From assembly GCA_034659475.1 (NCBI GenBank), contig JAYEHK010000170.1, forward strand, positions 1 to 30,861: DNA of 30,861 nucleotides, in the 5' to 3' direction. Positions 8,317 to 17,126 of the stretch are shown piece by piece. The notes under the pieces were generated by a model. The model had not been told where the DNA came from and ran no database searches. It saw nothing but the letters and a program-made list of their open reading frames with translations. How positions within the stretch are numbered: position 1 is the first letter of the stretch; every line of letters begins with the position of its first letter. A program made the position numbers and the translations under genes. The DNA comes from JAYEHK01 sp034659475 (GTDB taxonomy: Bacteria; Bacillota; Syntrophomonadia; Syntrophomonadales; Syntrophomonadaceae).

Positions 8317-9471
8317 TCATTCGTTTCCCAGATAAAGCAATGAATATCCGGTTTTTTCCTTGATTTTTTGTTCCAATACTTCCTGACTGTTTCCTTCGAT
8401 ATCAATCTCAACAATAATGCCTTTATCTCTCAACTTACTTGCTTCCCGTACCATTTTTTCCAGGTTTTTGCCGCCCAGAAGATATCTCTGTTCCTGTTCC
8501 TGCTGACCCAGTACCAGGGCCAGACGATCCATGCCAATAGCAAAGCCGGTGGCTGGACAATCATAGCCGAACTGACTTAAGAGATTATCATAGCGTCCTC
8601 CTCCCAGCAGTCCATATCCAAGCTCAGGAGAATACCCCTCAAAAACAACACCGGTATAGTAATCCAGGCCTCTTAAGACCCCCATATCTATGACCACATG
8701 ATCACTGACTCCATATATTTGTAAGGCCTCATAAACCTTGATAAGTTCTTCGACCGCTTGGGAAGCAGCGCGGTTATTTTCCACATAAGGAATCTGGTTT
8801 AAAACCTCCATGTCACCATGTAAAACTGGTAACCGGGCAATGGTTTCCTTTAAATCATCATGTATCGGAAGCCTTTCCAACAACCTGGACAGTTCTACCA
8901 GATCCTTTCTCTCCACCAGATTACGAATCTGCTCGCGCTCATTCGGATTCGTGGAGCTTTCCGCCAGCAGAGAGTTAAAAATACCGACCTGGTTTAAACT
9001 CACCTTGAAATGTTCTAACCCCAATTCCTTTAATGTCATCACCGCAAGGCTAATAACTTCCGCATCTGCCCATGCCCCTGAAGCCCCCAGCATTTCAATA
9101 CCCAGTTGCCAGAACTCCCTGTACTGGGCCATCTGGGGCTGAACATGGCGAAACACGTTGGCCGAATAAAAAAGCCTTTGAGGCATCGGTTCATCCTGAA
9201 GATGCGTGGCAGCCAGACGCGCTATGGAAACCGTCATCTCGGGACGCAAAGAAAGGATACCTCCCTCTCGGTCCATGAACAGAAATAACTTATCCCGCAG
9301 CGTGCTGCCCCCTTTTTCAATGACATCCATAAACTCAAAAGTAGGGGTAACCACCTCATCATAACCAAAAGAATGAAATAACTGGGCCGCTTTGTTTTCA
9401 ATATTCCTTCTGTTTTTCGCTTCATCCGGGAGTAAGTCCCGCAGTCCTTTTGGTATCTCTCTACTTCTCAT
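8317..9471 (-). CDS. hisZ: ATP phosphoribosyltransferase regulatory subunit
   Basis: HisZ is a histidyl-tRNA-synthetase paralogue that cannot charge tRNA. It forms a complex with short HisG, is required for its activity and confers histidine feedback. The protein (384 residues) shows class II synthetase-like motifs: PKGLRDLLPDEA near the N-terminus, TLRDKLFLFMDREG and LRPEMTVSIARL, RLFYSANVFRHVQPQMAQYREFWQLGIE, and GRYDNLLSQFG. It is shorter than HisS and lacks the anticodon-binding region. The ATG at 9471 follows AAGGAG by seven bases and overlaps the end of the yerC-like gene by 11 bases. The adjacent short hisG supports HisZ over HisS. Confidence 0.95.
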   Translation of the reverse strand: MRSREIPKGLRDLLPDEAKNRRNIENKAAQLFHSFGYDEVVTPTFEFMDVIEKGGSTLRDKLFLFMDREGGILSLRPEMTVSIARLAATHLQDEPMPQRLFYSANVFRHVQPQMAQYREFWQLGIEMLGASGAWADAEVISLAVMTLKELGLEHFKVSLNQVGIFNSLLAESSTNPNEREQIRNLVERKDLVELSRLLERLPIHDDLKETIARLPVLHGDMEVLNQIPYVENNRAASQAVEELIKVYEALQIYGVSDHVVIDMGVLRGLDYYTGVVFEGYSPELGYGLLGGGRYDNLLSQFGYDCPATGFAIGMDRLALVLGQQEQEQRYLLGGKNLEKMVREASKLRDKGIIVEIDIEGNSQEVLEQKIKEKTGYSLLYLGNE

Positions 9472-9772
9472 CTTCTGACTCCTTCTTCATTTGATTCAAC
9501 ACCCTCTGATAGCCTTCAGAGCCATAATGCAAGCACCGATTCACCCGACTGATGGTGGCCGTGCTGGCACCTGTCTCGGCGGCAATAACACTATATGTTG
9601 TCTCGTTAAAAAGAAGCTTGGCCACGTGGATTCTTTGGGCCATGGCTTTCACTTCTGCAATTGTACATAAATCATCCAGAAGGCGATACACATCTTCTTC
9701 ATTATTAAGACTTAATATTGTCTCGACCAAAAGCTCACTATTTTTTTCTTTCCAATTCGGTATAAAAGCCAA
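9461..9772 (-). CDS. yerC: TrpR-family regulator, YerC/YecD type (candidate histidine repressor)
   Basis: This 103-residue all-helical protein matches the YerC/YecD branch of the TrpR repressor superfamily. The helix-turn-helix is at about residues 57-80 (TTYSVIAAETGASTATISRV), preceded by EVKAMAQRIHVAKLL. The start is a TTG at 9772 with AAGGAGG seven bases upstream. Its 3' end overlaps hisZ by 11 bases, so it is transcribed and probably translated with the his genes. TrpR-family YerC proteins have been linked to control of histidine genes in Firmicutes (HisR). Its position at the head of the his cluster fits that role, but I did not identify an operator here. Confidence 0.88.
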   Translation of the reverse strand: MAFIPNWKEKNSELLVETILSLNNEEDVYRLLDDLCTIAEVKAMAQRIHVAKLLFNETTYSVIAAETGASTATISRVNRCLHYGSEGYQRVLNQMKKESEDEK

Positions 9773-9823
9773 CCCAATTCCTCCTTAGAATGTAATTAGT
9801 AATAAGTTCAGTGCCCAGCGGGA

Positions 9824-10489
9824 TCATAATAGCCTTACCTCGTTAATCATCAATTTAAACTCACAATGCAGATGCTCCGCTGCATGTTGACACATGAGCA
9901 TCTTGGTTAAAAATATCTCAAAGTACTCCATTACAGAACATACCGTTGTATCTATCTTAATCATCATAACAATGGTTTTTTCCTGTTCATTCACACTAAT
10001 TTCCGAATCCGTTACTGCATAATTTACGCGATCTCTTGCAGTGAAGGTAGCAAAATCAGTTTTTCGCACTCTGGAGCGATGAACGTCTGATTTATCAGCA
10101 AGAATGAGAGCCGCAGCTACATTGTTGACCGTATCGCCATGGGCATGCTCCTCGTGATTACCGATGGCACCCATGATTGTAGCAATTTCATCAGTATCCA
10201 TCCCCATATCCATTAATACACTAAAAGCAATCAGAGCACCAGACATTCCATGCCCATATCTATTTACCAGATTTCCAATATCATGAAGATACCCGGCAAT
10301 TGCGCCTACCTCCGCTTCCCTCTCCGGGTGTCCTAATTTATGTAAAATCTCAAAACAAAGCCTGGAGGTCAATTCGGCATGATGCAGATTATGTTCAATC
10401 GCACCCATATTGCCAATATATGCATTTCCTCTTTCCATGTACCGGACAATCAGCGGATTGTTCTTAACTGTCTCCAGCGTAACCATCAT
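9824..10489 (-). CDS. HD-domain metal-dependent phosphohydrolase, unknown substrate
   Basis: This 221-residue soluble protein has the HD superfamily metal site: H36/H37 in EHNLHHAELTSRL, the HD pair H69-D70 in GYLHDIGNLVNRYGHG, histidines around 112 in GNHEEHAHGD, and D132 in LILADKSDVHRSRVR. The C-terminal 75 residues are not a domain I recognise. HD proteins hydrolyse phosphoesters such as nucleotides or signalling nucleotides, and the substrate here cannot be told. AGGGG lies just before the ATG pair at 10489/10486. It lies between the pur and his blocks on the same strand, 15 bp after the membrane-protein gene. A nucleotide-related role is conceivable but unproven. Confidence 0.8.
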   Translation of the reverse strand: MMVTLETVKNNPLIVRYMERGNAYIGNMGAIEHNLHHAELTSRLCFEILHKLGHPEREAEVGAIAGYLHDIGNLVNRYGHGMSGALIAFSVLMDMGMDTDEIATIMGAIGNHEEHAHGDTVNNVAAALILADKSDVHRSRVRKTDFATFTARDRVNYAVTDSEISVNEQEKTIVMMIKIDTTVCSVMEYFEIFLTKMLMCQHAAEHLHCEFKLMINEVRLL

Positions 10490-10504
10490 TCACCCCTCCA
10501 TTAT

Positions 10505-11044
10505 TCATTTTCCTTCTTTAAGATCCTTTAGTAAACGTTGTGCCTCAATAGCAGCTCTGGTATTGGAAGGAATATTTTGAATCACCGTAACAGCCTCATC
10601 ATACTTGTTAGCGCTTATTAACACACGCACTTTTTCCAGTTCCAGGTCCGCTGTTTTTTCACGCTTCACCCAGGAGATCTTCTTCAGGGCTTTTTCTTCA
10701 TGCCCCAATATCACCAACTCTTCATAGGCCTGAATGGCCTGATCGTACTGCCCATCAGCAATATAAGATTCTGCCTGATAAATAATCTCTCGGACCGCAA
10801 TTTTTTCCGGTAAATGATAGATTGAATACGTATAAAAGCCCAGCAGAGAAAGGAGTACAATTCCCAACAAAAACCAGGAAATCGAATACCGTAATTGCTT
10901 TCTCATCCAGCCTAGCATAAACACAAACGGAATTCCGATTATAAAAGTGATTTTAAGAAACTCCCGGGTTGGCAAAAAGCATAGCATAATGATTCCTATT
11001 ACCACCAACAGCAAACGAATCATCGGTTTACGTGTTACCTCCAT
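10505..11044 (-). CDS. small membrane protein with TPR-like C-terminal domain, unknown function
   Basis: I do not recognise a named family. From the ATG at 11044 (ribosome site GGAGAAGG) the protein is 179 residues. Three hydrophobic segments lie at about residues 8-24, 31-46 and 54-74. A helical region with TPR-like repeats follows (AESYIADGQYDQAIQAYEEL, then VRVLISANKYDEAVTVIQNI). This suggests a membrane-anchored protein-binding module, but the topology is not certain. An in-frame start at 11122 would overlap the end of purD and is not preferred. It lies 28 bp after purD and just before the HD gene, so it is probably co-transcribed with both. Confidence 0.7.
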   Translation of the reverse strand: MEVTRKPMIRLLLVVIGIIMLCFLPTREFLKITFIIGIPFVFMLGWMRKQLRYSISWFLLGIVLLSLLGFYTYSIYHLPEKIAVREIIYQAESYIADGQYDQAIQAYEELVILGHEEKALKKISWVKREKTADLELEKVRVLISANKYDEAVTVIQNIPSNTRAAIEAQRLLKDLKEGK

Positions 11045-11072
11045 CCCTTCTCCCCCTTTTCCCTTTCTTTTG

Positions 11073-12350
11073 TCAGTTAAGCGCTCTGCGGGCGATATCC
11101 CGGCGGTAGTGCATCCCGTCAAAATGAACTTTTTCTACTTCACGATACACCCGCTCGGTCGCTGACTTAATGGTTTCACCCCCGGCCACAACCGCCAGCA
11201 CTCTTCCCCCATTGGTTAAGAGTTTCCCGTCTTTTTCACAGGTTCCAGCCTGAAAAACAAGTATATCTGATTCCAAGGATTGCAGTCCCTGAATTTCCTT
11301 TCCTTTTTCAAATGGACCCGGATAGCCTCCAGATGCCAAAACCACACACACACAGCTTCCCGATTTCACGCCTACCTCCGTGTTCGTAAGGTCACCAACC
11401 GCGGCAGCTTCAAGAATAGGGAATAGATCTCCTTCGATCATCGGCATTAATACCTGCGTCTCCGGATCTCCAAAACGAGCATTATATTCCAATACCTTTG
11501 GTCCTTCCTCCGTGAGCATTAATCCCGCATACAATACACCCTGGTATGGACACCCTTCCTGCTGCATCGCGTGGATGGTTGGTTGAATAACTTCTCGAAT
11601 AATTTGTTCTTTTAATGTATCGGTATAGACAGGAGGGTTGACATAAGCCCCCATCCCACCTGTGTTCGGTCCCTCATCGAAATCAAACACCCGTTTATGA
11701 TCCTGGGCAGCCATAATAGAAACGAAGTTTGTTCCGTCACTGATGGCAAAGAAACTCAATTCCTCCCCCTCAAGAAATTCTTCTACCACGATTCTGTCCC
11801 CGGCGCTCCCGAATTGTTTATCTTTCATAATGGATTCAATCGCCTGATCGGCTTCCTCAAAGGTATTGGCGATAATGACCCCCTTACCGGCCGCCAATCC
11901 ATCTGCCTTGATAACAATGCTTTTGCCTTCATCGGTAAAAAAGCGTGCATAAACGCGGGCTTCATAAGGGGAACAAAAGGTTTCATAGCTTGCTGTAGGA
12001 ATACCATATTTTTTAAACAAATCTTTTGAAAAAACCTTGCTTCCTTCTAAACGAGCCGCCTCTTTCGTGGGGCCGAATACAAGCAGGTTTTCCTGCTGAA
12101 AGCGATCAGCAATCCCTTCCATCAGGGGCACTTCCGGCCCAACCACCGTCAAACTGATATCCTTTTCCTTCGCAAACGCCACAAGTTTTTCTATATCATT
12201 GGCTGCGATATCAACGCACTCTGCCAATTCTGCTATCCCCGGATTTCCTGGAGCTGAATAGACTTTTTTAACCTCCGGGCTCTGAGCTAATTTCCACACC
12301 AGGGCATGCTCTCTGCCACCCTGTCCGACTACAAGTACACGTTTTGACAC
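11073..12350 (-). CDS. purD: phosphoribosylamine-glycine ligase
   Basis: PurD (GAR synthetase) joins phosphoribosylamine and glycine using ATP, the second step of purine synthesis. The 425-residue ATP-grasp enzyme shows GQGGREHALVWKLAQSP at the N-terminus, the ATP-binding segment IKADGLAAGKGVIIA, EEFLEGEELSFFAI, and the metal-binding LEYNARFGDPETQVL. The start is a GTG at 12350, with AGGAGGG five bases upstream. It is the last pur gene of the cluster and is separated from purH by a 113-bp gap that contains an 11-bp-stem hairpin. Confidence 0.96.
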   Translation of the reverse strand: MSKRVLVVGQGGREHALVWKLAQSPEVKKVYSAPGNPGIAELAECVDIAANDIEKLVAFAKEKDISLTVVGPEVPLMEGIADRFQQENLLVFGPTKEAARLEGSKVFSKDLFKKYGIPTASYETFCSPYEARVYARFFTDEGKSIVIKADGLAAGKGVIIANTFEEADQAIESIMKDKQFGSAGDRIVVEEFLEGEELSFFAISDGTNFVSIMAAQDHKRVFDFDEGPNTGGMGAYVNPPVYTDTLKEQIIREVIQPTIHAMQQEGCPYQGVLYAGLMLTEEGPKVLEYNARFGDPETQVLMPMIEGDLFPILEAAAVGDLTNTEVGVKSGSCVCVVLASGGYPGPFEKGKEIQGLQSLESDILVFQAGTCEKDGKLLTNGGRVLAVVAGGETIKSATERVYREVEKVHFDGMHYRRDIARRALN

Positions 12351-12370
12351 AATAACCCTCCTGTTATACG

Positions 12371-12409
12371 AATGCTTTAGGAAAGGTGTTTACCATGCCT
12401 AAAGCATTG
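12371..12409. repeat. inverted repeat between purH and purD
   Basis: AATGCTTTAGG (12371-12381) is perfectly complementary to CCTAAAGCATT (12399-12409), around a 17-base loop that itself holds GGT/ACC. No T-run follows on the minus strand, so it does not look like an intrinsic terminator. It ends about 20 bp before the purD start and could affect mRNA processing or stability. Confidence 0.6.
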
Positions 12410-12463
12410 TGTTTATTCATCTCATTCAGTATTAGCAATATAATGCACGGTTGCAGATTTTTT

Positions 12464-13984
12464 TTAGTGTTTAAAATGCCTCATATCGGTAAACACCATA
12501 GCAATCCCATGTTTATTGCATTCATCTATACTCAACTGATCACGAATAGAACCCCCGGGTTGAATAATGGCAGTAATGCCTTTTGCGGCAGCCAGTTCAA
12601 CCGTATCAGGGAATGGGAAGAAAGCATCAGAGGCCAGTACAGCACCCTTACATTTTTCCTCATCAGTGAGCGCGATTCCCGCTGCACCTACGCGGTTCAT
12701 CTGTCCAGCACCTACGCCAACCGTCATTCCGTCTTTGGCGACCACGATCGCGTTTGATTTCACATGTTTGACCACTTTCCAGGCAAAAGCCATTGCTTTG
12801 AGTTCTTCGGGCGTCGGTGCTTTTTCGGTAGCCACTTTTAATTGACTCATGTCCAGTTCGCCTGTATCACTCTCCTGAACAACAAACCCGCCTTCAACCG
12901 TTTTAATCTGCAGTTCTTTCGCGTTTGTTATCGATAATTCAAGTACCCGCAGATTTTTCTTTTGCTGAAAACGTTCCAATGCCTCCGGTTCATATCCAGG
13001 TGCAATGATACACTCCATAAAAGGTACTGCTGCCTTTTCCGCTGTTTCCAAATCCACCTTCTGATTAAAAGCAATGATCCCCCCATAGGCAGATACAGAA
13101 TCTCCCGCAAAAGCACTGTCATAGGCTTCAGCCAACGTTTTCGCAACAGCTGTGCCACAGGGATTGGTGTGTTTAACAATGACACAAGCGGGATCATCTG
13201 TGAATTCTTTAACCAACCCCCAGGCCGCTTGAACATCGACGATATTATTATAAGATAGTTCTTTTCCATTCAGCTGACGAGCATCCGGCAGTCCCGTTCC
13301 CGGGGTCATATTCCGATAAAAGCAGGCCTTCTGGTGCGGATTTTCTCCATATCTTAATTCATAGACTTTCTCTCCTGCCAGGGTCATGTTGTCCAGGAAA
13401 ACCTCATTATCCAACCCGGCCAGATAGGATGAAATCATGGCATCATAGGCCGCTGTATGTGAAAAGGCCTCCAGTGCCAGCTTGCGCCGCATATCCTTGT
13501 TTAAATCCCCCTCGGTTTCCAGTTCCTTGAGTACCGCCCAGTAGAATTCAGGTTTCACAATAATAATAACATCCTGGTAGTTCTTGGCTGCCGAGCGAAC
13601 CATGGTCGGACCACCGATATCAATGTTCTCAATGGCGTCTTCCAACGTAACCCCCGGCTTGCTGACCGTTTCCCTGAAGGGGTAGAGGTTCACCACCACG
13701 ATATCAATCGGATCAATCTGGTTGTTTGCTAGCTGAGCCATGTGATCCTCGGTTCTGCGAGCTAGAATCCCGCCGTGAATGTTAGGATGCAATGTTTTCA
13801 CACGTCCATCTAATATTTCCGGAAAACCGGTAATTTCTGCAACTTTCTTTACGCTTACGCCGCCTTCTTCCAGGGTGCGGAAGGTCCCTCCTGTAGAGAT
13901 AATCTCATAGCCCAATTTCTCAAGCCCACTGGCAAACTCAACAATGCCTTCTTTGTTGGAAACACTGATTAAAGCACGTTTCAT
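12464..13984 (-). CDS. purH: bifunctional AICAR formyltransferase / IMP cyclohydrolase
   Basis: PurH performs the last two steps to IMP. The N-terminal IMP cyclohydrolase (MGS-like) domain begins RALISVSNKEGIVEFASGL with ISTGGT, and NLYPF and IDIGGPTMVRSAAKN follow. The C-terminal AICAR formyltransferase domain carries ELRYGENPHQKA, VIVKHTNPCGTA, VLASDAFFPFPDTVE and QPGGSIRD. At 506 residues it is normal length. It starts at the ATG at 13984, two bases after the purN stop, with AGGGGG upstream. It also recycles the AICAR released by HisF-HisH, tying the pur and his blocks together metabolically. Confidence 0.96.
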   Translation of the reverse strand: MKRALISVSNKEGIVEFASGLEKLGYEIISTGGTFRTLEEGGVSVKKVAEITGFPEILDGRVKTLHPNIHGGILARRTEDHMAQLANNQIDPIDIVVVNLYPFRETVSKPGVTLEDAIENIDIGGPTMVRSAAKNYQDVIIIVKPEFYWAVLKELETEGDLNKDMRRKLALEAFSHTAAYDAMISSYLAGLDNEVFLDNMTLAGEKVYELRYGENPHQKACFYRNMTPGTGLPDARQLNGKELSYNNIVDVQAAWGLVKEFTDDPACVIVKHTNPCGTAVAKTLAEAYDSAFAGDSVSAYGGIIAFNQKVDLETAEKAAVPFMECIIAPGYEPEALERFQQKKNLRVLELSITNAKELQIKTVEGGFVVQESDTGELDMSQLKVATEKAPTPEELKAMAFAWKVVKHVKSNAIVVAKDGMTVGVGAGQMNRVGAAGIALTDEEKCKGAVLASDAFFPFPDTVELAAAKGITAIIQPGGSIRDQLSIDECNKHGIAMVFTDMRHFKH

Positions 13985-13986
13985 AT

Positions 13987-14634
13987 CTATTTAACCCCCT
14001 GTTCATCATTCACAATCATCACACGACGTCCATCCACTTTCATGCATCCGCTGGCTATCAATTGAAGCGCTTCTTTGTAGATCCGGTGTTCCTCGGCCAG
14101 AATACGGTCTGTAAGCGTGTCCTCGGTATCTTCGTCTAAAACAGGAACAACCGCCTGTAAAATAATTGGTCCTGTATCCATACCTTCATCAATAAAATGA
14201 ACAGTACATCCACTGTATTTCACCCCGTATTCAAGCGCCTGCCTCTGAGCATGAAGCCCGGTAAAGGATGGCAATAGAGCCGGATGAATATTTACAACCC
14301 TCATTTTATAAGCCTCTAATAAGACATGACTCAACAAACGCATATAACCCGCTAAAACAACTATATCTATATCGTAGGATGCAAGCTGATGAACAACTTC
14401 CTTTTCGTATGCTTCTTTATTATAGAAAGAACGCGGCAGAACACTCACCGCAGGAATCCCCAACTGCTTTGCCTTATCGAGCGCAGGGGCATCCTCTTTG
14501 TCACTCAGTAGAATACAAATCTCTGCATCCAACTTGCCTTCATCAATCGCCTTCTGAATAGCTAAAAAATTACTCCCGCGCCCGGAGGCAAGAACGGCCA
14601 AACGAAGGTGCTTTGCTTTTGTCATGTTCATCAT
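13987..14634 (-). CDS. purN: phosphoribosylglycinamide formyltransferase
   Basis: PurN transfers a formyl group from 10-formyl-THF to GAR. The formyltransferase fold shows LAVLASGRGSNFLAIQKAI at the N-terminus, the catalytic NIHPALLPSFTGLHAQRQAL, and the catalytic Asp segment IDEGMDTGPIILQ. I start it at the ATG at 14634 (215 residues), whose ATGA overlaps the purM stop. The in-frame ATG at 14685 would place 17 extra residues over the end of purM. The ribosome site is weak, so translation probably depends on coupling to purM. Confidence 0.94.
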   Translation of the reverse strand: MMNMTKAKHLRLAVLASGRGSNFLAIQKAIDEGKLDAEICILLSDKEDAPALDKAKQLGIPAVSVLPRSFYNKEAYEKEVVHQLASYDIDIVVLAGYMRLLSHVLLEAYKMRVVNIHPALLPSFTGLHAQRQALEYGVKYSGCTVHFIDEGMDTGPIILQAVVPVLDEDTEDTLTDRILAEEHRIYKEALQLIASGCMKVDGRRVMIVNDEQGVK

Positions 14635-15668
14635 TTGATCACGACTTTCGTTTCTTCGGCAGTAATCTTTCCTAAAACTATACACTGTTCTCCTTTAGTG
14701 CGCAAGTGATTTAACGCTTTATCTAGTTGATGCGGACGTAAAACTAGAATATACCCTATTCCCATGTTAAAAGTCCTAAACATCTCCTCCGATGGAACGT
14801 TGCCAAGCTCCTGAATAAGTTTGAAAATTTCAGGCACATGAATTTTTGCAGCATCGATTTGTGCACCCAGTCCATCAGGTAAAACCCGCTGCAGGTTTTC
14901 CGTGATACCGCCCCCTGTAATGTGTGCCATTCCCTGTACTTCTATCTCATCCAGCAAAGCCAATACCGTTTTTACATAGATTCGCGTGGGTGTCAGCAGT
15001 TCTTCCCCCAGGGTTTTTCCCAGAACCGCAACCTGTTCGTGCAAATCCATTTCGGCTTTTTCCAGCAGAACTTTACGGACTAATGAATACCCATTGGAGT
15101 GAACCCCTGATGAGGGTAAACCCACCAAGATGTCTCCATCCTCAATCGTTGACCCATCAATAATCTTTAATTTATCCACAGCCCCTACCGCAAAGCCTGC
15201 CAGATCATATTCATCTTCTTTATAAAAACCAGGCATCTCTGCCGTCTCTCCACCAATCAACGCGCAGCCAGCCTGCAGGCATCCTTCGCTTACGCCTTTC
15301 ACCAACATCTCTACGTTGACAGGATCAAGTTTGCCAAGGGCAATATAATCCAGGAAGAAAAGTGGTTCCGCTCCATGAACCAGAATATCATTAACACACA
15401 TGGCAACCAGATCAATCCCTACCTGATCATGAACCCCCATCATATGAGCAATCTTGAGTTTGGTTCCAACCCCATCTGTCCCTGATACCAGAACAGGCTC
15501 CTTGTATTTGCCTGTATTTAACGCAAAAAGGCCCCCAAATGACCCGATATCATCGAGCACCTCGGACCTTTTGGTTCGTCCAACCCATTTTTTTATCATC
15601 TCTACGGATTGGCTGGCCGCATCAATATCTACCCCGGCCTCTTTATAACTTAACGATTCCTTGTTCAT
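14631..15668 (-). CDS. purM: phosphoribosylformylglycinamidine cyclo-ligase (AIR synthetase)
   Basis: PurM closes the imidazole ring, converting FGAM to AIR with ATP. The 345-residue protein has SYKEAGVDIDAA at the N-terminus, SGTDGVGTKLKIA, AMCVNDILVHGAEPLFFLDY, LIGGETAEMPGFY, and SSGVHSNGYSLVRK, all characteristic of PurM. The ATG at 15668 follows GGGAGG. A 57-bp gap holding a small hairpin separates it from purF, and it overlaps purN by four bases. Its substrate FGAM is made by PurSQL, whose genes are missing from this cluster. Confidence 0.97.
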   Translation of the reverse strand: MNKESLSYKEAGVDIDAASQSVEMIKKWVGRTKRSEVLDDIGSFGGLFALNTGKYKEPVLVSGTDGVGTKLKIAHMMGVHDQVGIDLVAMCVNDILVHGAEPLFFLDYIALGKLDPVNVEMLVKGVSEGCLQAGCALIGGETAEMPGFYKEDEYDLAGFAVGAVDKLKIIDGSTIEDGDILVGLPSSGVHSNGYSLVRKVLLEKAEMDLHEQVAVLGKTLGEELLTPTRIYVKTVLALLDEIEVQGMAHITGGGITENLQRVLPDGLGAQIDAAKIHVPEIFKLIQELGNVPSEEMFRTFNMGIGYILVLRPHQLDKALNHLRTKGEQCIVLGKITAEETKVVIK

Positions 15669-15702
15669 ATTCTACCTCCCATGCTATTGATCATATGAAG
15701 AT

Positions 15703-15722
15703 GGTGAGCCATCCGGCTCACC
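15703..15722. repeat. short hairpin between purF and purM
   Basis: GGTGAGCC (15703-15710) and GGCTCACC (15715-15722) form an 8-bp perfect stem with a 4-base loop in the 57-bp purF-purM gap. No T-run follows on the minus strand, so it is not an obvious terminator. A role in mRNA stability is only a guess. Confidence 0.5.
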
Positions 15723-15725
15723 TCC

Positions 15726-17126
15726 TTAGAGTTCTACCGATTCAACACCCACCGGATATTCACCGCTGAAACAAGCGGAACAGAAGTTCTCCCCGCTGCT
15801 GTTTAATGCTTCAAACATCCCTTCCTGACTGATATAGTAAAGGCTATCCGCGCCAATGAAATTACATATATCTTCAATATCCATCGTATTCGCAATCAGT
15901 TCCTCCCGACGGGAGGTATCAATGCCGTAGTAGCAGGGGTATTTCGTCGGCGGAGAGGCCACCATCATATGAACCTCCCTAGCACCTGCATCGCGAAGCA
16001 TCTTCATAATCTTCTTACTGGTCGTCCCTCTCACAATAGAATCATCAATCATAATGATCCGTTTCCCCGCAACAATTTGACGGATTGCGTTCAATTTGAG
16101 ACGAACTCCCAATTCTCGCATCTGCTGGGTCGGTTGAATAAACGTTCTGCCAACATAACGATTTTTCATCAATCCCTGTTCAAAAGGCAAACCAGATTCC
16201 TCTGCATAACCAAGCGCAGAAGCGGTTCCTGAATCGGGGACGGAAATGACGATATCTGCATCTACCAGACATTCACGTGCCAGTTGTCTGCCCAGTTCCC
16301 TTCTGGCCATGGTTACATTAATACCATCCAGGGTACTGTCAGGACGTGCAAAATAGATATATTCAAATATGCAATGGGCTTTTCGAGGTGATTTTATAAC
16401 CTGAAGCGAACGCAGTCCATCTTTGTCAATAACCACAATTTCTCCCGGTTCTACATCACGAATCAGGGTTGCACCAATCGTATCCAACGCAGCAGATTCG
16501 GATGCCAGCACATAATCCCCGTCAAGCTCACCAATACACAACGGCCGGATACCCATCTGATCGCGTACCCCTACAAGGCAATCTTCTTTCATAATGACCA
16601 GGGCAAAGGCTCCTTTGATGTCAATCATGCATTTCGCCAGTGCATCCTCCATTGTATCCTGCGAATAACGCGCAAGAAGGTTGGCAATAATCTCGGTATC
16701 TGCGGTCGTCTGAAATACGGATCCATAGGTAGCCAATCTTTTGCGCAGTTCTACGGTGTTGGTCAGGTTGCCATTGTGAGCCAATGCCAGCATTCCTTTC
16801 AGATAGTGGAACACCAGCGGCTGCGCATTGACCAACCCGCTTCCGCCCGTTGTCGAATAACGCACATGCCCTACAGCAATATTCCCTTTTAATTGATCAA
16901 TCGCCTGCGGGGTGATAACCTCCGAGACCAATCCCATTCCTTTGTGAAGCATAATTTCATGCCCGTTGGAAACAGCTATTCCAGCGCTTTCCTGTCCCCG
17001 ATGCTGCAACGCATACAATCCATAAAAACTGGTTCGGGCAGCCTCTGTATCGTTTTTAGGATGGTTCATGAAAATCCCAAAAACACCACATTCATCTTTG
17101 AATTTGTCCTCTACATCATTAAACAC
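15726..17126 (-). CDS. purF: amidophosphoribosyltransferase (iron-sulfur type)
   Basis: PurF makes phosphoribosylamine from PRPP and glutamine, the first committed purine step. A 12-residue propeptide precedes the catalytic Cys13 (DECGVFGIF), as in Bacillus-type enzymes that are processed. The glutaminase domain has GHVRYSTTGGS and LAHNGNLTN. The phosphoribosyltransferase domain has the PRPP loop IIMIDDSIVRGTTSKK. Cysteines in KAHCIF, KYPCYYG and FCSACFSGEYPV (C449 and C452) match the four ligands of the oxygen-sensitive 4Fe-4S cluster. The start is a GTG at 17126 with GGGGAGG (17134-17140) seven bases upstream, inside the purS scar region. The total of 466 residues is normal. Confidence 0.96.
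   Translation of the reverse strand: MFNDVEDKFKDECGVFGIFMNHPKNDTEAARTSFYGLYALQHRGQESAGIAVSNGHEIMLHKGMGLVSEVITPQAIDQLKGNIAVGHVRYSTTGGSGLVNAQPLVFHYLKGMLALAHNGNLTNTVELRKRLATYGSVFQTTADTEIIANLLARYSQDTMEDALAKCMIDIKGAFALVIMKEDCLVGVRDQMGIRPLCIGELDGDYVLASESAALDTIGATLIRDVEPGEIVVIDKDGLRSLQVIKSPRKAHCIFEYIYFARPDSTLDGINVTMARRELGRQLARECLVDADIVISVPDSGTASALGYAEESGLPFEQGLMKNRYVGRTFIQPTQQMRELGVRLKLNAIRQIVAGKRIIMIDDSIVRGTTSKKIMKMLRDAGAREVHMMVASPPTKYPCYYGIDTSRREELIANTMDIEDICNFIGADSLYYISQEGMFEALNSSGENFCSACFSGEYPVGVESVEL

Noticed and set aside
9773..9823. T-box or histidine leader peptide before the his genes
   Set aside because: The 51-bp gap is too short for a T-box. It has no T-box sequence, no run of His codons and no terminator.
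12371..12409. Terminator between purH and purD
   Set aside because: The hairpin has no T-run on the minus strand, and purD has its own normal ribosome site directly after it.
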